From NCBI GenBank assembly GCA_016787565.1, contig JAEUUG010000003.1, positions 496,001-560,000 on the forward strand: 64,000 bases of DNA, read 5' to 3'. The position numbers and the translations under genes are program-made. Source of the stretch: Cyclobacteriaceae bacterium. GTDB lineage: Bacteria; Bacteroidota; Bacteroidia; Cytophagales; Cyclobacteriaceae. The notes under the pieces are model-generated. The model did not search any database. It was not told the origin of the DNA and saw nothing but the letters and a program-made list of their open reading frames with translations. Below, in pieces: positions 18,065 through 26,034 of the stretch (position 1 is its first letter; every line of letters begins with the position of its first letter).

Positions 18065-19453
18065 ATGATTATGAAAAAAATGCATCTTCTCCTGTTTCGC
18101 AATATGAATTGCGCAATGTCTGGAGGCTATTGTTGCTTATTGATAATAAGCATTTTAATGGTATCAGCAGGTACCTATCCCTTGGCAGGGGCTGGCAAAC
18201 CAACTGAAGATTGGGACTGTAAAATGCAAACAGAGCCAGTACTTTCACTGCAGTATCGTAATATGAATATCGGTATAGCAGCACTCACCCAGAGTCTCAA
18301 GCCGGGATTTAAATTAATCAATAACACAAATCACAATATTCGCTATAGTGATATTAAAGTGAGATACTGGTTTACTCAGGAGGAAAAAAATAGTCTTAAC
18401 GCAACAATTCTTCATTCAAAAATTGGTATCACAAATGTTTTAACTTCTTTTACCGAGCTAACAGAGCCGCATGAGGGCGCAAACTTTTATATGGAGTTTT
18501 CATTTGCACCGGGAGCAGGACTTTTAATGGCAAAAGATACAACTCGTGGTTTCATTATTACACGAGTGCGCAAAGACAATTGGACGAAATTCAATGAATC
18601 CAATGATTATAGTTATTATCCGCATGGTACAATATTGAATGAAAGGATTTCGGTTTATCTAAACAATGAACTGGTTTGGGGAGTAGAACCCTCGATTGTC
18701 CCAAAGACTTCTGATCTCAAATTGCTATATAGTCATGGAGGCGCTCCTGCAGATGATCAAATTCCAATTTTCTTACGGTTCTTTAACGATGGAAATACCT
18801 CAGTTTACCTTTCGGATATCAGCTTTCGATACTGGTTTAAAGAAGAGGGTAGTTTTCAATTCAATTTTATTGAAAACTATTTGCCAATAGGAGGAACTTT
18901 TGCTCAAGGCGCTTTTGAAAATCTGAATCCTGAGCGTGAAGGAGCCAATCATGATTTGCATGTAAGTTTTATTTCTGATGCTGTGATCGATCCTTTTAGC
19001 TCTATCAAAGGTTTTAAATTCAAGATTATCAAAGGAAAGTGGAGACCCTTCAATAATAAGAATGACGATTATTCCTACATTAAAGAAACGGATGCCTACA
19101 CATTTTTGCCCAATGAGCATATTACCCTGTATCTTAAGGGCATACTCGTTGCTGGAATTGAGCCGCAGGAACTCGCATATTCTATAGCTGAGACGGATGT
19201 GGAAGAAAAGATGGATATTAATTTATATCCCATTCCTGCTAAAGAGGCGCTTGTAATCGAAACTCAGTTTCAATTTAGCGAAGTAAGTGAGTTGAAAATC
19301 TTAGATTTATCAGGGATAGATCAGTACGTACCCTACTTAGTAGATGGCAATAAGATTACACTAAATACGCATAAGTTGAGCCATGGACTTTATATTCTCA
19401 GGGGTATCATTGATAATAGAATATTTGTAAAACGGATTGAAATTGGTATTTAA
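18065..19453 (+). CDS. Secreted protein with two CBM3 modules and T9SS sorting domain
   Basis: 462 aa (or 460 from the ATG at 18071). A signal peptide is followed by two family-3 carbohydrate-binding modules. Module 1 (about 55-205) shows KVRYWFTQEE, GANFYMEFSF and YLNNELVWGVEPS; module 2 (about 215-375) shows SFRYWFKEEG, GANHDLHVSF and LYLKGILVAGIEP. CBM3 binds crystalline cellulose or chitin. The end (about 390-462, with NLYPIPAKEALVIE) is a T9SS type A sorting domain. There is no catalytic domain, so it looks like a surface adhesin or scaffold for polysaccharide. It lies 17 nt after the giant protease gene and is probably cotranscribed. Confidence 0.85.
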   Translation: MIMKKMHLLLFRNMNCAMSGGYCCLLIISILMVSAGTYPLAGAGKPTEDWDCKMQTEPVLSLQYRNMNIGIAALTQSLKPGFKLINNTNHNIRYSDIKVRYWFTQEEKNSLNATILHSKIGITNVLTSFTELTEPHEGANFYMEFSFAPGAGLLMAKDTTRGFIITRVRKDNWTKFNESNDYSYYPHGTILNERISVYLNNELVWGVEPSIVPKTSDLKLLYSHGGAPADDQIPIFLRFFNDGNTSVYLSDISFRYWFKEEGSFQFNFIENYLPIGGTFAQGAFENLNPEREGANHDLHVSFISDAVIDPFSSIKGFKFKIIKGKWRPFNNKNDDYSYIKETDAYTFLPNEHITLYLKGILVAGIEPQELAYSIAETDVEEKMDINLYPIPAKEALVIETQFQFSEVSELKILDLSGIDQYVPYLVDGNKITLNTHKLSHGLYILRGIIDNRIFVKRIEIGI

Positions 19454-19506
19454 TTTTTTGTTTCGGTTTGTAATAATATGAGTCGAGAGGATATACCCCC
19501 AAATTT

Positions 19507-19514
19507 TATATTTG
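19507..19514 (+). promoter_or_regulatory. Possible Bacteroidota -7 element
   Basis: TATATTTG matches the Bacteroidota -7 consensus TAnnTTTG, 80 nt before the CBM9-like gene. A clear -33 TTG at the usual spacing is missing, so this is weak. Confidence 0.3.
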
Positions 19515-19593
19515 CAAATCTTAATGCGTTAAGGCTTACTTCTTAAAGGGACAAGAAAATGTGGAGTATTTTGCTTAGAATGAGATCGATGTT

Positions 19594-20241
19594 ATGAAAG
19601 AACTGGAAATTGCCATGCTGTCTCATTTACATCAGGATTCTTCAATGACAGACATTTCAGCATCGTTGGATACGTTGATCAAGCATCCTATTGTTCATGC
19701 TCCCTGGAAGGAGTTCCCCTATCTGCCGGAAGTTTCCTTTAGTATCGCCCATCACAACAATTGCATCTTCATCAAGTATAATGTTTTCGAAGCGGTAGTG
19801 AAAGCCGCCTGGTACAAATCCGATGATCCGGTATATAAAGACAGTTGTGTGGAATTTTTCATTTCTATGGATGAGATGGGTTATTACAATTTTGAATTCA
19901 ATGCTATCGGAACCTGCAAACTTAATTTTGGGACTGACCGCCATAATCGAAAGGTGATATCTGATAAAGTTGTCAACTCTATCCGCTATTTGGCAACATT
20001 GCAGAATAAGATAGACAGCGATTCGCGCAGGGGTGTTCATTGGGAACTTGTTCTGATGATACCATTGGAGGCTTTTGCTGAGCATCATCTGACATCCCTT
20101 TCCGGCAAACGTTGTGCTGCTAATTTCTACAAGTGTGGTGATGATCTGCCTGTTCCCCACTATGTATGCTGGAACGACATCCAAACACCGTCACCTGACT
20201 TTCATCGACCGGAATACTTTGGCCGGTTAGTATTCTTATAA
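19594..20241 (+). CDS. CBM9-like (carbohydrate-binding family 9-like) protein
   Basis: 215 aa with no signal peptide. The pattern of a family-9-like module is present: short beta strands, KDSCVEFFIS near the middle, YNFEFNAIG, HWELVLMIPLEAF and the C-terminal DFHRPEYFGRLVF, which is very typical of the stand-alone Bacteroidota version. These modules bind sugars or sugar-like ligands in xylanases; for the stand-alone form the function is not known. It follows two secreted polysaccharide-related genes but has its own upstream region of 140 nt. Confidence 0.75.
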   Translation: MKELEIAMLSHLHQDSSMTDISASLDTLIKHPIVHAPWKEFPYLPEVSFSIAHHNNCIFIKYNVFEAVVKAAWYKSDDPVYKDSCVEFFISMDEMGYYNFEFNAIGTCKLNFGTDRHNRKVISDKVVNSIRYLATLQNKIDSDSRRGVHWELVLMIPLEAFAEHHLTSLSGKRCAANFYKCGDDLPVPHYVCWNDIQTPSPDFHRPEYFGRLVFL

Positions 20242-20330
20242 CGTGCAGTATTACTGAACGTCTACCAATAGGCACGCGTCAAAAGCTTTTTTAAATATGT
20301 TCTTGGGTATCGCCTGCCTGCGTAAAATAA

Positions 20331-20359
20331 ACTTCCGACCGTAGCGGACGATCGGAAGT
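20331..20359 (-). terminator. Intrinsic terminator for the esterase gene
   Basis: Stem ACTTCCGA / TCGGAAGT with a 13-nt loop, followed on the minus strand by a T-rich tract. It lies between convergent genes, about 100 nt past the esterase stop. Confidence 0.6.
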
Positions 20360-20456
20360 CTTAGATAGTTTCATAGCGATAATTTGATTTCAATTACCAA
20401 GATTATAAGTCAAAGCAAGCACTCTTTTTAATTTTATCTTGCTGAAATGCTTCAAA

Positions 20457-21938
20457 TTAGTTCCCAAATAAAGTGAATAATGTCGATGCTTCTGCATTGG
20501 ATAATATTGCATTGTTTTTTATGCCCCATCGAAGGAAGTTTGCGTTCATATAGTTGCCGGATTGTGCGTAGTTAACACCCAAATAAGATGCTACATTACC
20601 AGGATTACTTGTACCAGGACTTGAAGGAATGGTGAATTTTGCCCCGTTGTTAATTTGCAGAAACGAGTTCGCTCCATTGAAAACAAATCTGTAGGTTTTA
20701 CGGCCAGGGGTTATGGTAGTCCCGAATTTAAATTCAATTCCTCCCGCCTTTATGGATGGAGATGTTCCATTTAGGCCACACCAAATAGCATTGCTGAAAG
20801 ACCAAAATCGTTGATAGCCTCCTGTACTTTTCACATCGACATCAATCCACAACTCAAAAGGCTGCGTTAAGGGACCAACTGTGTTTTGAGTTATGTACTG
20901 TGATGTCCCATTGAGAACTTGAGATTGGGTGTTGTTGAATAGTGTTGTTAGATATTGATTGAATGTACTCGTAATTACCGGTGGCGTTGTCGTTGACTCA
21001 CGCTTATACTGGAACATCCAATCGTAGAGGGTCTGATTATAAGGATCGAATAATGGGTTGGCTTGTCCAATACCTGTTCCATCGTATGTTCTTGACCATA
21101 CATCATGTCCGGCACCAACAAAGGATGAAAGTTTGGCTTTAAAAAGTGGCGCGGGAATTTGCGCGTTATAATTTGAAACGAAGTTTTTTGTGGTGGTGAA
21201 ATTCGTCCCATCATTTTCGCCAACAAAACACCAGATAGGGGTGCTTGCGGATTTATTGTATCCACTCCTTGCACCATATGCTGCAATAGGCGCAGCTGCC
21301 GCAATGTAGTTAGTAGCATCGGGTTCTTTTGTGAGATAATCATAAATACCATTACCACCATGACTTAAACCCGTCAGGTAAATTCGTTTTGGATCAATTC
21401 GGTAGTTACTGATCATATATTGGATAAAGGTCTTCAAATGTATAGGGTCACCACCTCCCCAATTATTGGCATTGCCAGTTGTGCCATGGAACTGCGGAGA
21501 GACCACAACCATAGGGTATTTAGGTTTCCATTTACCTTCCTTAATCAATTTTGGTATTCCCAGCTTAATGACCTTATTTAATACAGTTAAGGAACTAGTT
21601 CCATCACCCCGTTCATATTTGCCGTGTAAAAAAATCAACAATGGGTACAATTTGGTTGTTGTTTGGTACCCTCCTGGTAAATAATTGTAGTACCCAAACT
21701 TCGCACTAGTGGAACCTAATACATGTGGGTCATGCTTACCTCCCGTATCAACAGGAAGGGCTAGTAGATCAGAATAGTCGCCTACATAGGCCCTTGCATT
21801 TGGATCTTCGGATGATTTACCTGAATTCTCAATTTCCTCTTTAACAATAGGCAGAATTTCGGTTTCCTCTTCACATGCTGTAAAAGCAAGAAGTCCAGCC
21901 ATCATTACCAACGTCACCTTCCTTTTTATCATCATCAT
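20457..21938 (-). CDS. Esterase/PHB-depolymerase-like lipoprotein with C-terminal LamG-like domain
   Basis: 493 aa from the ATG at 21938 (ATGs at 21935 and 21932 are equally possible; the frame extends upstream only through a TTG). Signal peptide with lipobox LAFTAC, so it is a lipoprotein. The alpha/beta hydrolase domain (about 55-330) has PLLIFLHG, the nucleophile serine in TGLSHGGNG, an aspartate in GENDGTNF and a histidine in GAGHDVW. The last ~140 residues look like a LamG-type beta sandwich. Related proteins release acyl groups from polysaccharides or cut polyesters; the substrate here is open. Confidence 0.8.
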   Translation of the reverse strand: MMMIKRKVTLVMMAGLLAFTACEEETEILPIVKEEIENSGKSSEDPNARAYVGDYSDLLALPVDTGGKHDPHVLGSTSAKFGYYNYLPGGYQTTTKLYPLLIFLHGKYERGDGTSSLTVLNKVIKLGIPKLIKEGKWKPKYPMVVVSPQFHGTTGNANNWGGGDPIHLKTFIQYMISNYRIDPKRIYLTGLSHGGNGIYDYLTKEPDATNYIAAAAPIAAYGARSGYNKSASTPIWCFVGENDGTNFTTTKNFVSNYNAQIPAPLFKAKLSSFVGAGHDVWSRTYDGTGIGQANPLFDPYNQTLYDWMFQYKRESTTTPPVITSTFNQYLTTLFNNTQSQVLNGTSQYITQNTVGPLTQPFELWIDVDVKSTGGYQRFWSFSNAIWCGLNGTSPSIKAGGIEFKFGTTITPGRKTYRFVFNGANSFLQINNGAKFTIPSSPGTSNPGNVASYLGVNYAQSGNYMNANFLRWGIKNNAILSNAEASTLFTLFGN

Positions 21939-22407
21939 GGTTAAATTAATTTGCTTCAAAGAGAAAGCAAGCTTCCCGAGTCGACAAATTTAAATCGTTG
22001 AACGGACTGATGAATCTGATGATTGACGTGAAATCGGGATTAAGTTGAAAATAAAGTCAGGTAGGGTATTTTGTACAGTAGGCTTTGCGTTGTTATTTGA
22101 TTTTGTGCCCCTGAAATTATTTTTAGTCGAGCGATTTTGATCCGGGTCGAGCTGTGTCGAGAATCATATAGTAGTGTACAGTAGTATGTTAGCTACTCCT
22201 GGTGGATGTTACTCTTCACTTGTATTCTATGAATGTTTTCAGGCCCTTGGCGTATGGGAGGGAACGTTTTTTACAAATGGATGTTGTTGAGATTTTTTTA
22301 GAGAAGCCAAAGATGCAAAACCTAAAGCAATCGTTTGCGAAAGATTTTAAAATAAAAGCCGTAGGACGCTATACCTACGGCTTATCTGTTTACTGATTTT
22401 GAATGAT
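21939..22407. other. Intergenic region with one terminator, no gene seen
   Basis: About 470 nt upstream of the esterase. A 64-codon frame at 22202-22396 runs straight through the terminator hairpin and is not believable. Apart from that hairpin I see nothing I can name. Confidence 0.6.
22356..22383 (-). terminator. Intrinsic terminator of the lipoprotein gene
   Basis: Perfect 10-bp stem AAGCCGTAGG / CCTACGGCTT with an 8-nt loop, followed on the minus strand by TTATTTT. It is 25 nt past the stop of the coiled-coil lipoprotein. Confidence 0.85.
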
Positions 22408-23148
22408 TTAACTCAATTTATCTTCAAGCTCATTTACTTTTTTCAGTGCTTCTCGGTTTCCTAATGAATGGGAGAGTTTGTACAGCTCAAGAGCCTCACG
22501 CCTCGTTTCTTTTCTTTTTCGTGGTGCGAAGTGTGTCCGGGAAGCTGCTAATTCCAATGCTTCAGCTTGTTTATAGTAGAGATTGGCAACAGCTAGTTTA
22601 TTATCGGCATTTGTATCATTTACCATTTTTTCCAACGAAGCGATATCGCTTTCCTTTAGTCGGATGATTTGATCGTTCATCGACAATATTGAATCTTTTT
22701 GATTTGACTTTGCCCATAACTTCATGTTCTCATCGCGGGCGGTACCAAGTTGCAATTGCAGGGCTACAATTTCAGCAGAACTTTTTTCAAGGTCGGCTTT
22801 AAGGCGCCTGATGGATGATGCCGTAGCTTTGGAATTTTTTGTCTCTTTTTCCAGTGCAGTAAGTTTTGTTTGTGTTTCCTGCACATATGTATTGATGGCC
22901 TTTAGGCGGGTTACATAATCGGCATAGGAACTTCCTTCGGTCATTTTTATTTGCAAGGATTTCCGGCTGGCATCAATTGAATCAAGGAGTACTCCAACCT
23001 CATTCAAATTTGCTTCAACCTGTTTGCTAGCCGTTAATTCTACGCTGAGAGAATCAACTTTCTTTTGTAATGACATTCTCTCTTTTTCCTTGGTGTCGCA
23101 GCCAAAGAACATTACTAATACGACAACTCCTAACATGTATCTTTTCAT
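22408..23148 (-). CDS. Coiled-coil lipoprotein of unknown function
   Basis: 246 aa. The signal peptide ends in a lipobox (VMFFGC), followed by a long heptad-rich coiled coil (about residues 25-185) and a basic, helical C-terminus (FAPRKRKETRREALELYKLSHSLGNREALKKV) resembling a TPR-like hairpin. It is probably anchored in the outer or inner membrane with a long helical arm in the periplasm. It sits 149 nt downstream of mlaD in the same direction and has its own TGGCAC-type promoter, so it may be an accessory of the Mla system under the same control. I do not recognise the family. Confidence 0.8.
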   Translation of the reverse strand: MKRYMLGVVVLVMFFGCDTKEKERMSLQKKVDSLSVELTASKQVEANLNEVGVLLDSIDASRKSLQIKMTEGSSYADYVTRLKAINTYVQETQTKLTALEKETKNSKATASSIRRLKADLEKSSAEIVALQLQLGTARDENMKLWAKSNQKDSILSMNDQIIRLKESDIASLEKMVNDTNADNKLAVANLYYKQAEALELAASRTHFAPRKRKETRREALELYKLSHSLGNREALKKVNELEDKLS

Positions 23149-23178
23149 ATCCTTATGTTTATTACGCTCTTACCCTAT

Positions 23179-23194
23179 TGAAATAATGGTGCCA
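23179..23194 (-). promoter_or_regulatory. TGGCAY promoter of the coiled-coil lipoprotein gene
   Basis: Minus strand TGGCACC-ATTA-TTTCA, with the T 46 nt before the ATG. The -24 half equals the sigma-54 consensus; the -12 half has TTTC in place of TTGC at exact spacing. Confidence 0.55.
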
Positions 23195-23251
23195 TTTTTA
23201 GTATTCTCGTTAAGCCCATTCAAGGACACTAAGCCATGGAGGATTAGTGTT

Positions 23252-23269
23252 GTGTAGAAAAAAATCCAC
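23252..23269. promoter_or_regulatory. GTG-N12-CAC dyad upstream of the lipoprotein gene
   Basis: GTG at 23252-23254 and CAC at 23267-23269, 58 nt upstream of the TGGCAC element. Same form as dyads at 36319, 38875, 42453, 46732 and 55365. Inferred enhancer site. Confidence 0.45.
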
Positions 23270-23297
23270 AGAATGGATTCTCTTGCGACTTTTAGTC

Positions 23298-24290
23298 TCA
23301 TTGCTTCGTTTTGGCAGAAGTAAGCTGAGCCTCTCTCTTCTTCTGTTTTTTAAAGTAGCCCCGTAGGAGAAAATTATGTTGCAGTGCCTCCATGTTATTG
23401 TCTAGCTTTATGGAGGCTGATTGTGCATTGTCAATGGTGCTTTTGAGTTTTGTTGCGAATACCGTATCAGCCAGGAGTACACCAACAGCATTATTACCGC
23501 TATTCATTTTGTCAATCACGATCTGAAGATCTTCTGACATGGCTTTGGCATTCGTACTGACTTGATTGAGGTTGCCTAATGTGCGTTGAAAGTTTTGTGC
23601 ATAGAGGGTATCTTTAATCAGTTTGGTAATAAGACCATCACCATTGTTTACCTCAGCTAATAGAATTTTTGCGTCATAGGTTAACTTATCAGCATTCGCT
23701 CCCGATCTTTTCAGTGAGGTAATGGTAAGACGTAAATCTTCTGCTACGGGGCCATCGCGCAGGAGTTCCCCAAAAAATCCTTCTCCGTTGTTCAGCCTTT
23801 CTGAAATCAGCTTCAGGTCATTTGAGATGGAACGCGCATTGACACCCACTTCCTTTGCAATATTGAAAAGTTCCTGCGTATCCGTAGGAGACAGGGCATT
23901 GATGGTATCCTGATCGTGAATGATCTCCGGTTCTGTTCCAGGTCGGATGATCACAATTTTGTTACCCACCAATCCATCCGAGCCAACATACGCAGTTGCA
24001 TTCTTCTTTATGAATTCGTTTTGCTTGTCCTTTAATGACAGAATGACGATTACTTTTCCTTCGGAAATAATCTGCACGCGTTTAACCATACCGATTTTCA
24101 CACCGGATAGCCACACATTATCTCCTTCTTTCAAGCCTTCTACATTTTTGAAAATGGCAGAGATAGTAAATGTTCTGTTAAAAACATTTCCTTCCCGCCC
24201 TAAATAAAATAGCGCTGCTAAGAATATGAATGCGCCACCCAGCACAAAGGCTCCCAGTTTTGCATTTTGTCTGATTTCCTGATTTTCCAT
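23298..24290 (-). CDS. mlaD: MlaD-family (MCE) lipid-transport protein
   Basis: 330 aa. One N-terminal membrane helix (about 13-30) is followed by an MCE domain (about 38-115, with VEGLKEGDNVWLSGVKIG and a core of short strands), then a long helical tail. MCE rings bind phospholipids in the periplasm and work with MlaF/MlaE to move lipids between the membranes. The protein is longer than E. coli MlaD because of the helical tail, as is common in Bacteroidota. It follows mlaF by 11 nt, in the order mlaE-mlaF-mlaD. Confidence 0.9.
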   Translation of the reverse strand: MENQEIRQNAKLGAFVLGGAFIFLAALFYLGREGNVFNRTFTISAIFKNVEGLKEGDNVWLSGVKIGMVKRVQIISEGKVIVILSLKDKQNEFIKKNATAYVGSDGLVGNKIVIIRPGTEPEIIHDQDTINALSPTDTQELFNIAKEVGVNARSISNDLKLISERLNNGEGFFGELLRDGPVAEDLRLTITSLKRSGANADKLTYDAKILLAEVNNGDGLITKLIKDTLYAQNFQRTLGNLNQVSTNAKAMSEDLQIVIDKMNSGNNAVGVLLADTVFATKLKSTIDNAQSASIKLDNNMEALQHNFLLRGYFKKQKKREAQLTSAKTKQ

Positions 24291-24301
24291 AATTTTTTTG
24301 A

Positions 24302-25078
24302 CTAATAATTAAAAAAGCGTTCCAGTTCCTCGTCATGTGTTGCTTTCAGTTCTTCGAAAGTTCCGTTTAACTTACTTTCACCATTGATGAGTGCTACGAT
24401 GCGATCTGAAGTTTGACGGGCACAACTGATATCGTGCGTGATGATGATGGAGGCTGTGTGGTACCGATCGCGTACCTCCAGTATCAGCTCGTTTATTTCT
24501 GCGGCCGTTACCGGATCAAGCCCTGACGTTGGTTCATCGTACAGCATAATCTTGGGTTTAAGTATAAGTGTTCGAGCAATGCCAATTCTTTTTTTCATTC
24601 CTCCTGATAATTCAGCGGGCTTTTGGTCTACCGTATGTTCTAATCCAACTTCTTTCAAGGAAGTCATAATTTTGTCATCGAGCTCCTTTTTATCAAAGAT
24701 GCCGAGGTTTCGTTTCAGCGGGAACTCCAGGTTTTGACGGATGCTCATAGAATCATACAGTGCGCTTCCCTGAAATGAAAATCCGACTTGCAGACGCAAT
24801 TCATTTAACTCAGCCGCAGATAGTGACGGCACATCATAGCCTAGAACCTGAATAACCCCACTATCGGGTTTAAGCAGACCTACTATGCATTTGATTAAAA
24901 CAGATTTTCCACTACCGGACCTTCCTAACACCGCAAGGTTTTCACGCGCAAAAACTTCCAGGTTGACTTTGTTCAATACACGCCTGTCACCGAAGCTTTT
25001 CTCGAGATTTCTTATCTCGATTACTCTTTGGGTTTTATCGATGACGTTTGATTCAGAAGGTATGGTTTCGGTATTCAT
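24302..25078 (-). CDS. mlaF: MlaF-type lipid ABC transporter ATPase
   Basis: 258 aa ABC ATPase with Walker A LGRSGSGKSV, the signature LSGGMKKRIGIAR, Walker B KIMLYDEP and H-loop IITHD. The MlaF-like signature with MKKR is characteristic of phospholipid ABC systems. It powers the MlaE/MlaD complex in the inner membrane. Its ATG shares one base with the stop of mlaE (TGATG), which shows tight translational coupling. Confidence 0.93.
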   Translation of the reverse strand: MNTETIPSESNVIDKTQRVIEIRNLEKSFGDRRVLNKVNLEVFARENLAVLGRSGSGKSVLIKCIVGLLKPDSGVIQVLGYDVPSLSAAELNELRLQVGFSFQGSALYDSMSIRQNLEFPLKRNLGIFDKKELDDKIMTSLKEVGLEHTVDQKPAELSGGMKKRIGIARTLILKPKIMLYDEPTSGLDPVTAAEINELILEVRDRYHTASIIITHDISCARQTSDRIVALINGESKLNGTFEELKATHDEELERFFNY

Positions 25079-25830
25079 CAGCGAATGAGGTTCAGTGATT
25101 GTAACACGATCAAATCAATGATGAAAATGAAAATCATGGAGGCTACCACAGCAGTATTTGCCGCTTTACCAACACCGGTTGTTCCATTCTCGGAATGATA
25201 TCCTGCATAGCAACTGATGATACCGATCGCAAAACCGAAGAGTGCGGCTTTAACTATGGAGGAGGTCACATCAATATAATTAATCGAGGCAGTCACTTCG
25301 TTGAAAAATAAAACAAGGCTTGAGTCATTAAAGGAGTTAACCATGATAAACGATCCGAGCAAGGCAACACCATCAGCATACATAACAAGTAGGGGTAGCA
25401 TTAATGTTGCTGCCAATACACGCGTCACCACCAGGTACGAAAAAGGACGTGTGCCTGAAACTTCCATGGCATCAATCTGCTCGGTTACTTGCATGCTGCC
25501 GAGTTCCGCACCCATATTGGAACCTAATTTTCCAGCACATATTAATCCGGTGATGAGTGGACCAAGTGAACGAATCACACCCTGCGAAACGAGCGAGGGA
25601 AGCCAGGATTCTGCACCAAAGGATGCAAGCGATGGTTGTGATTGTTTGGTAAATACAATTCCTGCAAGAAAACACGTGAATGTTATCAGGAACAATGACT
25701 TGTTACCGATAGTAAAACATTGGTTGAGCAACTCGCGCCACTCATAGGGCGGAAAAATTGCTTCCTTAAAAAACCGTACAACAAATCGATAAATCGTGGC
25801 AACATTCGTCAGCGCTTTGGTAAGCTTCAT
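25078..25830 (-). CDS. mlaE: MlaE-type lipid ABC transporter permease
   Basis: 250 aa from the ATG at 25830. The open frame runs upstream to 25983, but the added segment is not membrane-like, and a TGGCACG promoter lies inside it 38 nt before 25830. MlaE-family features include the sequence GAELGSMQVTEQIDAMEVSGTRPFSYLVVTRV and five to six membrane segments. It forms the permease of the Mla phospholipid transporter and heads the mlaE-mlaF-mlaD operon. It is divergent from a POTRA/beta-barrel gene at 26035. Confidence 0.92.
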   Translation of the reverse strand: MKLTKALTNVATIYRFVVRFFKEAIFPPYEWRELLNQCFTIGNKSLFLITFTCFLAGIVFTKQSQPSLASFGAESWLPSLVSQGVIRSLGPLITGLICAGKLGSNMGAELGSMQVTEQIDAMEVSGTRPFSYLVVTRVLAATLMLPLLVMYADGVALLGSFIMVNSFNDSSLVLFFNEVTASINYIDVTSSIVKAALFGFAIGIISCYAGYHSENGTTGVGKAANTAVVASMIFIFIIDLIVLQSLNLIR

Positions 25831-25852
25831 ACAAAAACTTTTCAAAGAAGTA

Positions 25853-25868
25853 AGTAAAACACGTGCCA
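25853..25868 (-). promoter_or_regulatory. TGGCAY promoter of the mla operon
   Basis: Minus strand TGGCACG-TGTT-TTACT, T 38 nt before the mlaE ATG. The -24 half is the full sigma-54 consensus; the -12 half is TTAC, not TTGC, at exact spacing. It supports the start at 25830. Confidence 0.55.
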
Positions 25869-25940
25869 AGAGCATGTTGTGGGTTGTACTCCGCGTATGA
25901 GGTTTTTGATGTGACCGATCAAAAATAATATTACTCAACT

Positions 25941-25958
25941 GTGGAAATATTTCCCCAT
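25941..25958. promoter_or_regulatory. GTG-N12-CAT dyad upstream of mlaE
   Basis: A GTG-N12-CAT element with a perfect GGAAATATTTCC core, 73 nt upstream of the mla TGGCACG element. One base differs from the GTG-N12-CAC form seen at other promoters. Confidence 0.35.
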
Positions 25959-26034
25959 TTGTCCGAGTCCAGACAACGGCCATAGTTTATTCATATGAAA
26001 TAGATTAGCATGAAATTGGACAGATATAAGGAAA

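Noticed and set aside
22202-22396. 64-codon plus-strand frame
   Set aside because: It runs through a perfect terminator hairpin (22356-22383) and has no recognisable product.
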